Notes under the pieces: model-generated | Seen by the model: the letters and a program-made list of their open reading frames with translations, nothing else | Told to the model about the DNA's origin: nothing | The model's database searches: none | NCBI GenBank assembly: GCA_017619655.1 | Contig: JAFZRV010000003.1 | Location: 62,001 to 126,000 of the forward strand | DNA length: 64,000 bases | Origin: Bacteroidales bacterium | GTDB taxonomy: Bacteria > Bacteroidota > Bacteroidia > Bacteroidales > UBA932 | Direction of reading: 5' to 3' | In this document: positions 1 to 6,428 of the stretch, piece after piece | Numbering within the stretch: the stretch's first letter is position 1 | How the letters are laid out: every line of letters begins with the position of its first letter | Position numbers and translations under genes: made by a program

Positions 1-60
1 CGCGCGGAGCGTCGTCATACACAGCAGGGCTGCCATCAGCAGCAGGATCTTAGTCTTCAT
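1..60 (-). CDS. Partial CDS: signal peptide of an exported protein, cut by the window edge
   Basis: Only the first 20 codons lie in the window. Read on the minus strand from the ATG at 58-60, they give a Lys-bearing N-terminus (MKTK), then a hydrophobic stretch (ILLLMAALLCM) and a TTLRA end, which is a typical signal peptide or the start of a lipoprotein signal. The start overlaps the 3' end of the upstream GH13 gene by 11 bp, so the two are probably co-transcribed and coupled. By position this is the third gene of the minus-strand amylase operon and may encode another starch-related exported protein. No function can be read from the visible part. Confidence 0.6.
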   Translation of the reverse strand, partial: MKTKILLLMAALLCMTTLRA

Positions 61-1420
61 TTTCCAATTCGCTTTCGTCGCAGTCGCCGAAGCAGTCGCC
101 GACGCTGAAGATGATATGATAGCCGTGTGCCGGCAGGGTAAACTCGCAGTCTGTCGTCACCAGGTGGTTCTCCACCTTGTAGGTCACCACCTCGTCGGAG
201 AAGTTGAACATGGCCAGGCACATGTCACCCTCCTCTTCGCGCTCGAAAGCGAAGACCTGTTCCGGGTGGTCGGTCGGCAGGACCGCCATCGTACCGCCCC
301 AGGGAGCGGCCCAGAGGCAGGCGTGCAGGTCGCGCAGGGCGATCAGTTCCTTGTAGAGCTTGGTCATCTCGAACGGGTCGCGGCTCCAGTCGATCGGGTC
401 TTTCTCAAAGAACTCCAGGCGCTTGGGCAGGCAGATCTCGTCACCGTTGTAGAGCATCGGGATTCCCGGAAGCAGGAAGGTCAGGACCGTGAACTGCTTG
501 AGAGTGGGACCGAACATCTCCAGGTTCGTGCCCGACCAGGAGTTCTGGTCGTGGTTGGAGACGAAGTTCATGGCCCAGGTGCCGGCCGGCATGCCGACGC
601 TGTCGGAATAGCTCACGTAGAAATCGGCCAGGTCGTTGGCGTTCTTCTTGCCGGCGGCCAGGTCGTACCAGAGGTGCATCTGGCGCCAGGCGTAATAGGC
701 GTCGAAGGCGTCGACCTGGAGCTCGGGCTTCTCAGCCTCGGCCAGGAAGAAGAGGCCGTCGGGGCGCTGGGCGCGGAAATCGGCGAAGGCCTGGTCCCAG
801 AAGTCGGTCGGCACCTCGCTCGCCACGTCGCAGCGGAAGCCATCCACGCCGCGGTCCACCCAGAACTGCATCTGCGCCTCCATCGCATCGTAGATTTCAT
901 GATGGTTCACGTAGTCCAGATGGGCGATGTCGGTCCAGTCGTACTGCGTGGCCAGGGTACCGTCTTCCTCGAGATGGTACCAGTCGCGGTGGTCGCGCGT
1001 CCAGGCATGGTCGCGGCCCGTGTGGTTGGCCACCCAGTCGAGGATCACCTTGAAGCCCTTTTCATGGGCGGCGGCCAGGAAGTGGTCGAAGTCTTCCAGC
1101 GTGCCGAACTCCGGGTTCACGGCACAATAGTCCTGCACGGCATAGTAGCTGCCGAGCGTGCCCTTGCGGCCTTCCACGCCGATGGGATGGATGGGCATCA
1201 GCCAAAGAATGTCGACGCCCAGTTCGGCGAGGCGGTCGAGCTGCGGCTCGACGGCGGCAAAAGTGCCTTCGGGCGAGAACTGGCGCACGTTCACCTGATA
1301 GATGACGGCGTTCTTCGCCCATTCGGGATGCATCACATGGGTCACATTTCCCTCCGGGACAGCCTTCTTGCAGGCCACCAGGCAGAAGAGAATGAGCAGG
1401 AAACTCAGGATCTTTTTCAT
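50..1420 (-). CDS. GH13 alpha-amylase-family lipoprotein
   Basis: This 456-residue protein is a glycoside hydrolase family 13 enzyme expected to cut alpha-1,4-glucan linkages. A lipoprotein signal ends in the lipobox LVAC with Cys17, placing it in the periplasm or on the outer membrane. The TIM barrel starts near residue 36 (AVIYQVNVRQF). Conserved regions are visible: DWVANH near 128-133, GFRCDVA with the nucleophile Asp198, LAEAE with the acid/base Glu228, and FVSNHD with Asp291. It is shorter than its two GH13 neighbours and has no obvious extra carbohydrate-binding module. It lies 13 bp downstream of the SusA-like gene and overlaps the next gene by 11 bp, so it is the middle gene of a minus-strand operon. 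Exact specificity (amylase versus maltodextrinase) cannot be fixed from motifs. Confidence 0.92.
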   Translation of the reverse strand: MKKILSFLLILFCLVACKKAVPEGNVTHVMHPEWAKNAVIYQVNVRQFSPEGTFAAVEPQLDRLAELGVDILWLMPIHPIGVEGRKGTLGSYYAVQDYCAVNPEFGTLEDFDHFLAAAHEKGFKVILDWVANHTGRDHAWTRDHRDWYHLEEDGTLATQYDWTDIAHLDYVNHHEIYDAMEAQMQFWVDRGVDGFRCDVASEVPTDFWDQAFADFRAQRPDGLFFLAEAEKPELQVDAFDAYYAWRQMHLWYDLAAGKKNANDLADFYVSYSDSVGMPAGTWAMNFVSNHDQNSWSGTNLEMFGPTLKQFTVLTFLLPGIPMLYNGDEICLPKRLEFFEKDPIDWSRDPFEMTKLYKELIALRDLHACLWAAPWGGTMAVLPTDHPEQVFAFEREEEGDMCLAMFNFSDEVVTYKVENHLVTTDCEFTLPAHGYHIIFSVGDCFGDCDESELENED

Positions 1421-1433
1421 ATCTCGGTATTAT

Positions 1434-3470
1434 TTATTTGATGATGGCAAAGGAAATGGGTGCCAGCTCCACGGTGAGGGCCGACGAGCCGTCGATGGTC
1501 AGGCCGCAGGGCAGCGTGAGCTCCACGGTACGGGGCTCCTTGCTCTTGTTGAGCACGGTCACCACGGTCTCGCCCATGTAGCTGCGGCTGTATGCCAGCA
1601 CATCCTCGTCTACCTGGAGCAGTTTGTAGTCGCCATAGATGAGCGGCATCGAGGCGTTGTGCATCCGGGCCAGGGATTCCGTCTCCGCGAGGGTCGCCTG
1701 TTCGTCGTCCGTCAGGCCGTCGAACTGCATCCAGCGGCGGTTGTCCGGGTCGTTGGCGCCGGGCTGGCCGTATTCGTCGCCGTAGTAGATGCAGGGCACG
1801 CCCGGAATCGTGAAATTCAGCGCGTGGAGCATCTTCAGGTATTCGTATCCCACGGGGTCGGTCACGCGGATATCGCGGTGCCAGCCCGCAGCCTTGTTGT
1901 CTTCGTCCCGGCGGAGGTCGCCGCTGGCCAGGCAGATGTAGCGCGGGCGGTCATGGTTGCCCGTGATGTTGCCCATCAGGTGGTGCGAGCCGTAGACCGC
2001 CAGGTCCTCGGCGATGCGGCTGGAGAGGCCCTCGAACGAGCCGCCCTCGTCGACCGTCGCCCAGATGAAGGTGTCATACACGTTGAAGTCGAACTGCGCG
2101 TCCTGCATGCCGGGTTTCACATACGAGTTGATGAGCGACGTGGAGCCGTAGGTCTCGCCGATCTGGTAGAAGCTGCGGCCGGGGAGGCTGTCGTAGAGCT
2201 TGCGCGTGAGCATGCGCCAGTACTGCTCGGGCACGTGCTTCGTGGCGTCGTGACGGAAGCCGTCGAAATCGAAGTGCTGCACCCAGTACAGGGCCGAGTC
2301 GGTGAGCTGGGCGCAGATGTCGGCGCGCTCCAGGTCGAGCGTGGGGATATGGTCGTCAAACCAGGTGGTCAGGCGGAATTCGTCGTAAAGCTGGCGGTTC
2401 GGGCGGCCGTCCGGCGTGTCGGAAGGCGTGGTCCAGTCCGGATGCGCGGTCAGCGTCGGACTCTCGATATGCATGTGGTTCGACACGTAGTCAAGGATCA
2501 CGTTCTTGTTGTCCTTGTGCGCCTTGTCGAGCAGCTCGCGGAGCTCGTCTTCCGTGCCGTAACGCACGTCCACGGCCGTGGCGTAGTAGGGCCAGTAACC
2601 GTGATAGCCGCTGAACTGCGTTTCAGGATCGTGGATCTGTCCCCAGGCGTTGAAGGGGTTCTGGGTGATGGGCGACAGCCAGATGGTCGTGATGCCCAGT
2701 TCGTCGAAATAGCCGCTTTCCAGGGTCTGGGTCACGCCGGCGATGTCGCCGCCCCAGTAATCGACTTTCTGGTGCACGTTCGGAACGTTCAGCGGCATGT
2801 CGTTCTCCGTACGGCCGTCCACAAAGCGGTCGATCATCAGGGAATAGAGCACCTGCGCGTGCTTGTCGGTGCGCTTCAGCTCCTGCGTGCCGCGCAGGAC
2901 CTTGCCCTTGCAGAGGGGCACGAGGATGTCGTTGCCGATGCCGGCGGCATTGGCCGCGTAGGCGCGGATATAGGAGCGCTCCAGCTTGCGCGCGTTCCAG
3001 GGCACGGTGATTTCGAGCTGGTTGCGGTCTATCACGCGGATGCCGTGCTCCTTGTCGAGCAGGGTGTTCTGCCAGAGCACCAGCACGTCGTCCGCCTGGT
3101 TCTCGATGAGGATGTAGAACTTGTCGGCCTGGCCGGGCACGGGCGCCGTGGTGATGAACGGGACCCGGGCCGGGTCAGCCCCTTCGAGCTTGGCGGGCAG
3201 GCGGTTCTTGAGCACCAGGGCGGCCTGCTGGTCGCCGGCGGTCACTTCCAGGTAGCGCAGCCAGGGCTCGTCGGGCGTTGAAAAGATCTCGATGGTATCC
3301 ATCGCGGGCAGCGTCGGGAAATAGTCGCGGAGGATCACGACGCTGGTATCCTGTTCCAGGAGGCAGGGGCTGGCCAGCGGGCCCGCATCGAAGAGCGGCG
3401 CCGGCTCCACTTTCACGTGGCTGCATCCCGCCGCCACGAACAATATACAGAGGATAGCTATCTTGCGCAT
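1434..3470 (-). CDS. GH13 neopullulanase/cyclomaltodextrinase-like lipoprotein (SusA-like)
   Basis: The likely product is a 678-residue GH13 enzyme of the neopullulanase/cyclomaltodextrinase type. The start at 3470 gives a clean lipoprotein signal (VAAGC, Cys16); an upstream extension would place 13 charged residues before it. Residues about 30-190 form an N-terminal beta domain typical of cyclomaltodextrinases. The barrel follows, with LMIDRFVDGR near 211-220 as in SusA-type enzymes. Catalytic residues are Asp408 (GFRHD), Glu439 (QIGET) and Asp507 (GNHD). A C-terminal beta domain ends the protein. It is the first gene of the minus-strand amylase operon. Its -7 box TAAATTTG ends 6 bp before the ATG, and it diverges from the SusG-like gene across a palindrome-rich spacer. 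Its role would be periplasmic cleavage of imported maltooligosaccharides. Confidence 0.9.
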   Translation of the reverse strand: MRKIAILCILFVAAGCSHVKVEPAPLFDAGPLASPCLLEQDTSVVILRDYFPTLPAMDTIEIFSTPDEPWLRYLEVTAGDQQAALVLKNRLPAKLEGADPARVPFITTAPVPGQADKFYILIENQADDVLVLWQNTLLDKEHGIRVIDRNQLEITVPWNARKLERSYIRAYAANAAGIGNDILVPLCKGKVLRGTQELKRTDKHAQVLYSLMIDRFVDGRTENDMPLNVPNVHQKVDYWGGDIAGVTQTLESGYFDELGITTIWLSPITQNPFNAWGQIHDPETQFSGYHGYWPYYATAVDVRYGTEDELRELLDKAHKDNKNVILDYVSNHMHIESPTLTAHPDWTTPSDTPDGRPNRQLYDEFRLTTWFDDHIPTLDLERADICAQLTDSALYWVQHFDFDGFRHDATKHVPEQYWRMLTRKLYDSLPGRSFYQIGETYGSTSLINSYVKPGMQDAQFDFNVYDTFIWATVDEGGSFEGLSSRIAEDLAVYGSHHLMGNITGNHDRPRYICLASGDLRRDEDNKAAGWHRDIRVTDPVGYEYLKMLHALNFTIPGVPCIYYGDEYGQPGANDPDNRRWMQFDGLTDDEQATLAETESLARMHNASMPLIYGDYKLLQVDEDVLAYSRSYMGETVVTVLNKSKEPRTVELTLPCGLTIDGSSALTVELAPISFAIIK

Positions 3471-3476
3471 AACTTT

Positions 3477-3484
3477 CAAATTTA
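3477..3484 (-). promoter_or_regulatory. -7 promoter box for the minus-strand GH13 operon
   Basis: On the minus strand this reads TAAATTTG, a full match to the Bacteroidota -7 consensus TAnnTTTG. The six bases AAAGTT separate it from the ATG at 3470, the same six bases that follow the -7 box of the divergent gene. Transcription is therefore expected to begin at or within a few bases of the start codon. Confidence 0.7.
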
Positions 3485-3504
3485 CAAAAAAAAGCGTTCG
3501 TCCG

Positions 3505-3531
3505 TCCATAAAAAACGCAGCTTTTTATGGA
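3505..3531. promoter_or_regulatory. Inverted repeat in the divergent amylase control region
   Basis: TCCATAAAAA (3505-3514) and TTTTTATGGA (3522-3531) are perfect 10-bp arms around a 7-bp spacer. The arms end in TATGGA, a hexamer that returns at 3577-3582 as part of TATGGACG; TATGGACG also occurs on the minus strand at 3503-3510. The position between two divergent amylase promoters suggests an operator or activator site. Confidence 0.55.
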
Positions 3532-3552
3532 TAAATGTCATCTGGAACACAG

Positions 3553-3586
3553 TTCGTCCAAGAATGCGGCCTATTCTATGGACGAA
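3553..3586. promoter_or_regulatory. Second inverted repeat, abutting the -33 box of the SusG-like gene
   Basis: TTCGTCCA (3553-3560) and TGGACGAA (3579-3586) are perfect 8-bp arms. AGAAT (3561-3565) and ATTCT (3573-3577) extend the pairing inward with a one-base bulge. The right arm ends directly before a TTTG at 3587-3590 that fits a -33 box. A third TTCGTCC copy is at 3497-3503. The placement suits an activator such as a SusR- or LacI-type starch regulator, but none is encoded in this window. Confidence 0.55.
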
Positions 3587-3618
3587 TTTGCTTTTTGGCA
3601 AGGATTTTTATATATTTG
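3587..3618 (+). promoter_or_regulatory. Promoter of the SusG-like amylase gene
   Basis: A -33-like TTTG lies at 3587-3590 and a consensus -7 box TATATTTG at 3611-3618, 20 bp apart, as expected for the Bacteroidota primary sigma factor. Only AAAGTT separates the -7 box from the ATG at 3625. Confidence 0.7.
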
Positions 3619-3624
3619 AAAGTT

Positions 3625-5577
3625 ATGACGAAGAAACTCTCTTACATATTGGCACTGGTGTCTGCGATGCTGGTGCTCACGGCGTGCCCGCACGTCGTTC
3701 CCGACAATCCGGACAATCCGGACGTGCCTGTCACGCCCGACGAATCCTGGCGGCAGCAGGCTTCCACAAGCAAGCTTTCGGGCATCACCTATCAGCTCAA
3801 TGTATACAGCTTCGCCGACAGCGACGGGGACGGCTGGGGTGATATCAACGGCATCACGCAGCACCTCGACTACCTCGACAGCATCGGCGCCACGGCACTC
3901 TGGCTCTCGCCCGTCCACGAGGCCATGTCCTATCACGGATACAACGTCAACGACTATAATTCGGTGAGTCCGAAGCTTGGCACCGAGGCTGACCTTAAGG
4001 AGCTGATTACCAAAGCAAAAGCAAAGAATATCGCTATCTATCTCGACTTTGTGCTGAACCATTCGGGCAAGGACAACGACTGGTTCAAGCAGGCGATGGC
4101 GGATCCCTCCGGCAAATACGGCAGTTACTACGTGCTTACGGAGCATTCCGGCGAATCGGTCACCGGCGGCATGGGAAGCTGGTGCTCGACCAGCTCCGGC
4201 AACGTGGGATACGAGGGCCGGCTGCATTTCAAGCTGGACTGGAGCAAGAAAACCGTTACGGTAACGGAGATCACGGACGCGGCGCAAAGTTCCAACGGCT
4301 CCGCCAGCAAGTGGCTCTACTATGGCGACGGCAAGCTGGCCGGTCTCTATGAAACGAGTTCCGGCATTTTCGAGATCACCGTCGATTTCAAATCGGACTG
4401 GGGCTTCCTCATCCGCACCTCCACCACCAGCTGGGACAGCGGCACCAAGTGGGGCGGCACCGCCGGCAAGTCCGTCCAATTCGGCACTCCCTACGCCATC
4501 AACAGCAATCCGGCCAATGACATCACCTTCGGCGGTTCCAGCGCCCGGTACTGGGCCAGCTTCGACGCTTCGATGCCCGACCTGTACTACGGCCCGTATG
4601 CCAAAGCCTCGGAATCGGCGACCTTCAAGGACCTGGCCGCAGCGGCTGACAAGTGGATCAAGATGGGCGTGGCGGGCCTGCGCCTCGACGCCGTGATCTG
4701 GATCTATCAGAACAACACGACGGCCAACGTCTCCTTCCTCAAGCAGTGGTACGACCGCTGCAACAGCACGTGGAAGGGAAGCGGCGGCAGCGGCGACTTC
4801 TACATGGTGGGAGAGGCCTGGTGCGACAACGCCGCACAGATGGCGCCTTATTACGAAGGGCTGCCGTCCAATTTCAATTTCTACTACGGATACACGCTCA
4901 AAGACCGCATCGGCAAGGGCAAGGGTGACGATTTCGCCAAGACTGTCAATGGTTTCCAGAACCTGTTCCGCGGCTACCGCAGCGACTTCATCGACGCGAT
5001 CTTCCTTTCCAACCATGACCAGGACCGCTTCGCCAGCGACCTGGGCCGTGACGTGGCCAAGGAGAAACTGGCCGCCGCCGTGCTGCTGACCTCGCCCGGC
5101 AAGCCCTTTGTCTATCAAGGCGAGGAGCTGGGCTACTGGGGCACGAAGAGCAAGGGCGACGAGTATGTCCGCACGCCCATCAAGTGGACGCGCAGCGGCA
5201 ACGTGCCGACCGCGGCCCTGAACGGCAAGGTGGACAACAGCATGCTGAGCGCCGACATCTCGGTGGAAGCGCAGGAGCAGAGCCAGTCCTCCGTCCTTCG
5301 CGTGTACCGCGATTTCGCGAAGGCGCGCAATGGCTGGAAGGCACTGGCCAAGGGCACCATCGAGGAAATCGTCAGCCCCAACTCGGCCGTGGCCATGTGG
5401 AAGATGAGCTACGAGGGCCAGACGGTGCTGGTGCTCCACAACTTCGGCACCGGCGGTCCGGTGCTCCCGCTCAGCAGTTACAAGACCGACAAGCTGATTG
5501 TCTCGAACGGCATGGTGACGGTCTCCAACGGCGCCGTGGCGATGGGTGCCTATTCTTCCGCCGTGTTCCTGCAATAA
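3625..5577 (+). CDS. GH13 alpha-amylase lipoprotein, SusG-like, with a domain-B insertion
   Basis: The 650-residue product resembles the surface alpha-amylase SusG, which makes the first cut in starch outside the cell. The start at 3625 gives a lipoprotein signal with lipobox LTAC (Cys21), followed by a Pro/Asp-rich linker (PDNPDNPDVPVTPD) suited to a surface tether. The barrel begins near residue 54 (ITYQLNVYSFADSDGDGWGD). Residues about 172-300 interrupt domain B with a beta-rich, Trp-containing segment, where SusG carries its CBM58 starch-binding module. Catalytic residues are Asp355 (GLRLD), Glu397 (MVGEAW) and Asp465 (LSNHD). It is divergent from the two other GH13 genes and convergent with the SusE/F-like gene, with a toxin-antitoxin pair between. 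The family call is firm; surface location is inferred. Confidence 0.92.
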   Translation: MTKKLSYILALVSAMLVLTACPHVVPDNPDNPDVPVTPDESWRQQASTSKLSGITYQLNVYSFADSDGDGWGDINGITQHLDYLDSIGATALWLSPVHEAMSYHGYNVNDYNSVSPKLGTEADLKELITKAKAKNIAIYLDFVLNHSGKDNDWFKQAMADPSGKYGSYYVLTEHSGESVTGGMGSWCSTSSGNVGYEGRLHFKLDWSKKTVTVTEITDAAQSSNGSASKWLYYGDGKLAGLYETSSGIFEITVDFKSDWGFLIRTSTTSWDSGTKWGGTAGKSVQFGTPYAINSNPANDITFGGSSARYWASFDASMPDLYYGPYAKASESATFKDLAAAADKWIKMGVAGLRLDAVIWIYQNNTTANVSFLKQWYDRCNSTWKGSGGSGDFYMVGEAWCDNAAQMAPYYEGLPSNFNFYYGYTLKDRIGKGKGDDFAKTVNGFQNLFRGYRSDFIDAIFLSNHDQDRFASDLGRDVAKEKLAAAVLLTSPGKPFVYQGEELGYWGTKSKGDEYVRTPIKWTRSGNVPTAALNGKVDNSMLSADISVEAQEQSQSSVLRVYRDFAKARNGWKALAKGTIEEIVSPNSAVAMWKMSYEGQTVLVLHNFGTGGPVLPLSSYKTDKLIVSNGMVTVSNGAVAMGAYSSAVFLQ

Positions 5578-5579
5578 AA

Positions 5580-5608
5580 GATATCATTTCTTTGGTTTGA
5601 TATCATTT
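5580..5608. repeat. Direct repeat GATATCATTT x2 upstream of the toxin-antitoxin promoter
   Basis: GATATCATTT occurs at 5580-5589 and again at 5599-5608, a 19-bp offset that is roughly two helical turns. GATATC within each copy is itself palindromic. The pair sits just upstream of the -7 box of the antitoxin gene and could be an additional regulator-binding site. Confidence 0.4.
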
Positions 5609-5611
5609 TTT

Positions 5612-5642
5612 CATATCTTTGCCCGTAAAGAGCAAAGATATG
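5612..5642 (+). promoter_or_regulatory. Promoter and palindromic operator of the toxin-antitoxin operon
   Basis: CATATCTTTG (5612-5621) and CAAAGATATG (5633-5642) are perfect 10-bp arms around an 11-bp spacer. The left arm contains the -7 box TATCTTTG (5614-5621) and the right arm ends in the ATG of the antitoxin. A protein bound here would block RNA polymerase and initiation, as expected for autorepression by a ribbon-helix-helix antitoxin. The same 10-bp arms recur in the palindrome at 44023-44061. Confidence 0.65.
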
Positions 5643-5951
5643 AGTATCGCATCCCTTCATCCCGACAAGAACGGCCGCGTCCAGGTCATCCTTCGGATGC
5701 CGGCCGAGACCTACGAATCCATCCGTGTGGCCGCCCGGAAGAGCAACCGCTCCTTCAACCGCTATGCGGTAGAAACCCTCGAGACCGCCGCAAACCCCAA
5801 GCCGGTCAAGAAATACCGGTTGGAGGACCTAGAGTTAAACCCTGTATTTGAAGAATTCCTCGTGCATGGTTACACTTTGGACTTTACGGAGGAAGAGATC
5901 GAAGCCGACTACAAACTTCAAAGAATTTTTAGAAAAAGGCACAAACTATGA
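5640..5951 (+). CDS. Ribbon-helix-helix antitoxin/DNA-binding protein
   Basis: This 103-residue protein has a compact N-terminal region (VQVILRMPAETYESIRVAARKS and on, residues about 14-50) with the strand-helix-helix pattern of Arc/MetJ-type ribbon-helix-helix DNA-binding domains. The acidic C-terminal half (LEDLELNPVFEEF...FTEEEIEADYKL) could wrap a toxin partner. The start at 5640 is preferred because the palindromic operator ends exactly on this ATG and the domain begins soon after. It overlaps the PIN-domain gene by 4 bp (ATGA), the usual layout of a VapBC-like operon. It probably represses its own promoter. The pair is lower in GC than the adjacent amylase genes, consistent with acquisition. 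Confidence 0.75.
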   Translation: MSIASLHPDKNGRVQVILRMPAETYESIRVAARKSNRSFNRYAVETLETAANPKPVKKYRLEDLELNPVFEEFLVHGYTLDFTEEEIEADYKLQRIFRKRHKL

Positions 5952-6373
5952 AACGCGTTTTTTTAGACACGAACATCCTGATGGACGGTTTGGACCCCCA
6001 AAGAGAACAGTATCGTTGGGGGCAGATGCTTTTCACCCTTTCTAAAAATGGGGCCATTCTGGGCGTTACCTCAACGCAAAGTCTGGTGGATTTCTCTTAT
6101 ATCTACACAAAAGGTCATAAGAAACGGCTTTCTGAACTGAAGGAAATCATGCAGGGCCTGGATATTATTCTCACCATCCGGGAGACAACGCGTCACGACG
6201 TTCTGATGGCTGCTTCGCATTTCACTGACGATTTCGAAGACGCCGTCCAGGCATCTGTAGCCCTGAACGCCGACTGTGACGTCATCGTCACCAACGACAA
6301 GGATTTCGACGACCCCTTCGGCCTCCCCATCGTCAGTCCCGACGAATTCTGCCGGGAATTCATCGAAGAATAA
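5948..6373 (+). CDS. PIN-domain toxin (VapC-like ribonuclease)
   Basis: The 141-residue product is a single PIN domain, a Mg-dependent RNase fold. Visible acidic motifs are FLDTNIL with Asp7, DDFEDAVQ near 94-101 with Asp98, and VIVTNDKDF near 112-120, matching the clustered carboxylates of VapC-type toxins. It starts inside the stop of the ribbon-helix-helix gene (ATGA), so the two are translationally coupled. In VapBC modules the toxin cleaves tRNA or rRNA and is neutralised by the antitoxin; that activity is inferred here. The 60 bases at 6001-6060 contain 27 G/C, well below the surrounding PUL genes. The gene ends at a terminator shared with the convergent SusE/F-like gene. Confidence 0.85.
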   Translation: MKRVFLDTNILMDGLDPQREQYRWGQMLFTLSKNGAILGVTSTQSLVDFSYIYTKGHKKRLSELKEIMQGLDIILTIRETTRHDVLMAASHFTDDFEDAVQASVALNADCDVIVTNDKDFDDPFGLPIVSPDEFCREFIEE

Positions 6374-6380
6374 AAAAAAG

Positions 6381-6408
6381 AAGCCCGGCCGCTTTCGCGA
6401 CCGGGCTT
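6381..6408. terminator. Bidirectional intrinsic terminator
   Basis: AAGCCCGG (6381-6388) pairs with CCGGGCTT (6401-6408), flanked by a run of A on the left (6372-6379) and T on the right. It can stop both the PIN-toxin transcript and the convergent starch operon. Confidence 0.8.
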
Positions 6409-6428
6409 TTTGATGCGTACAGAAACTG

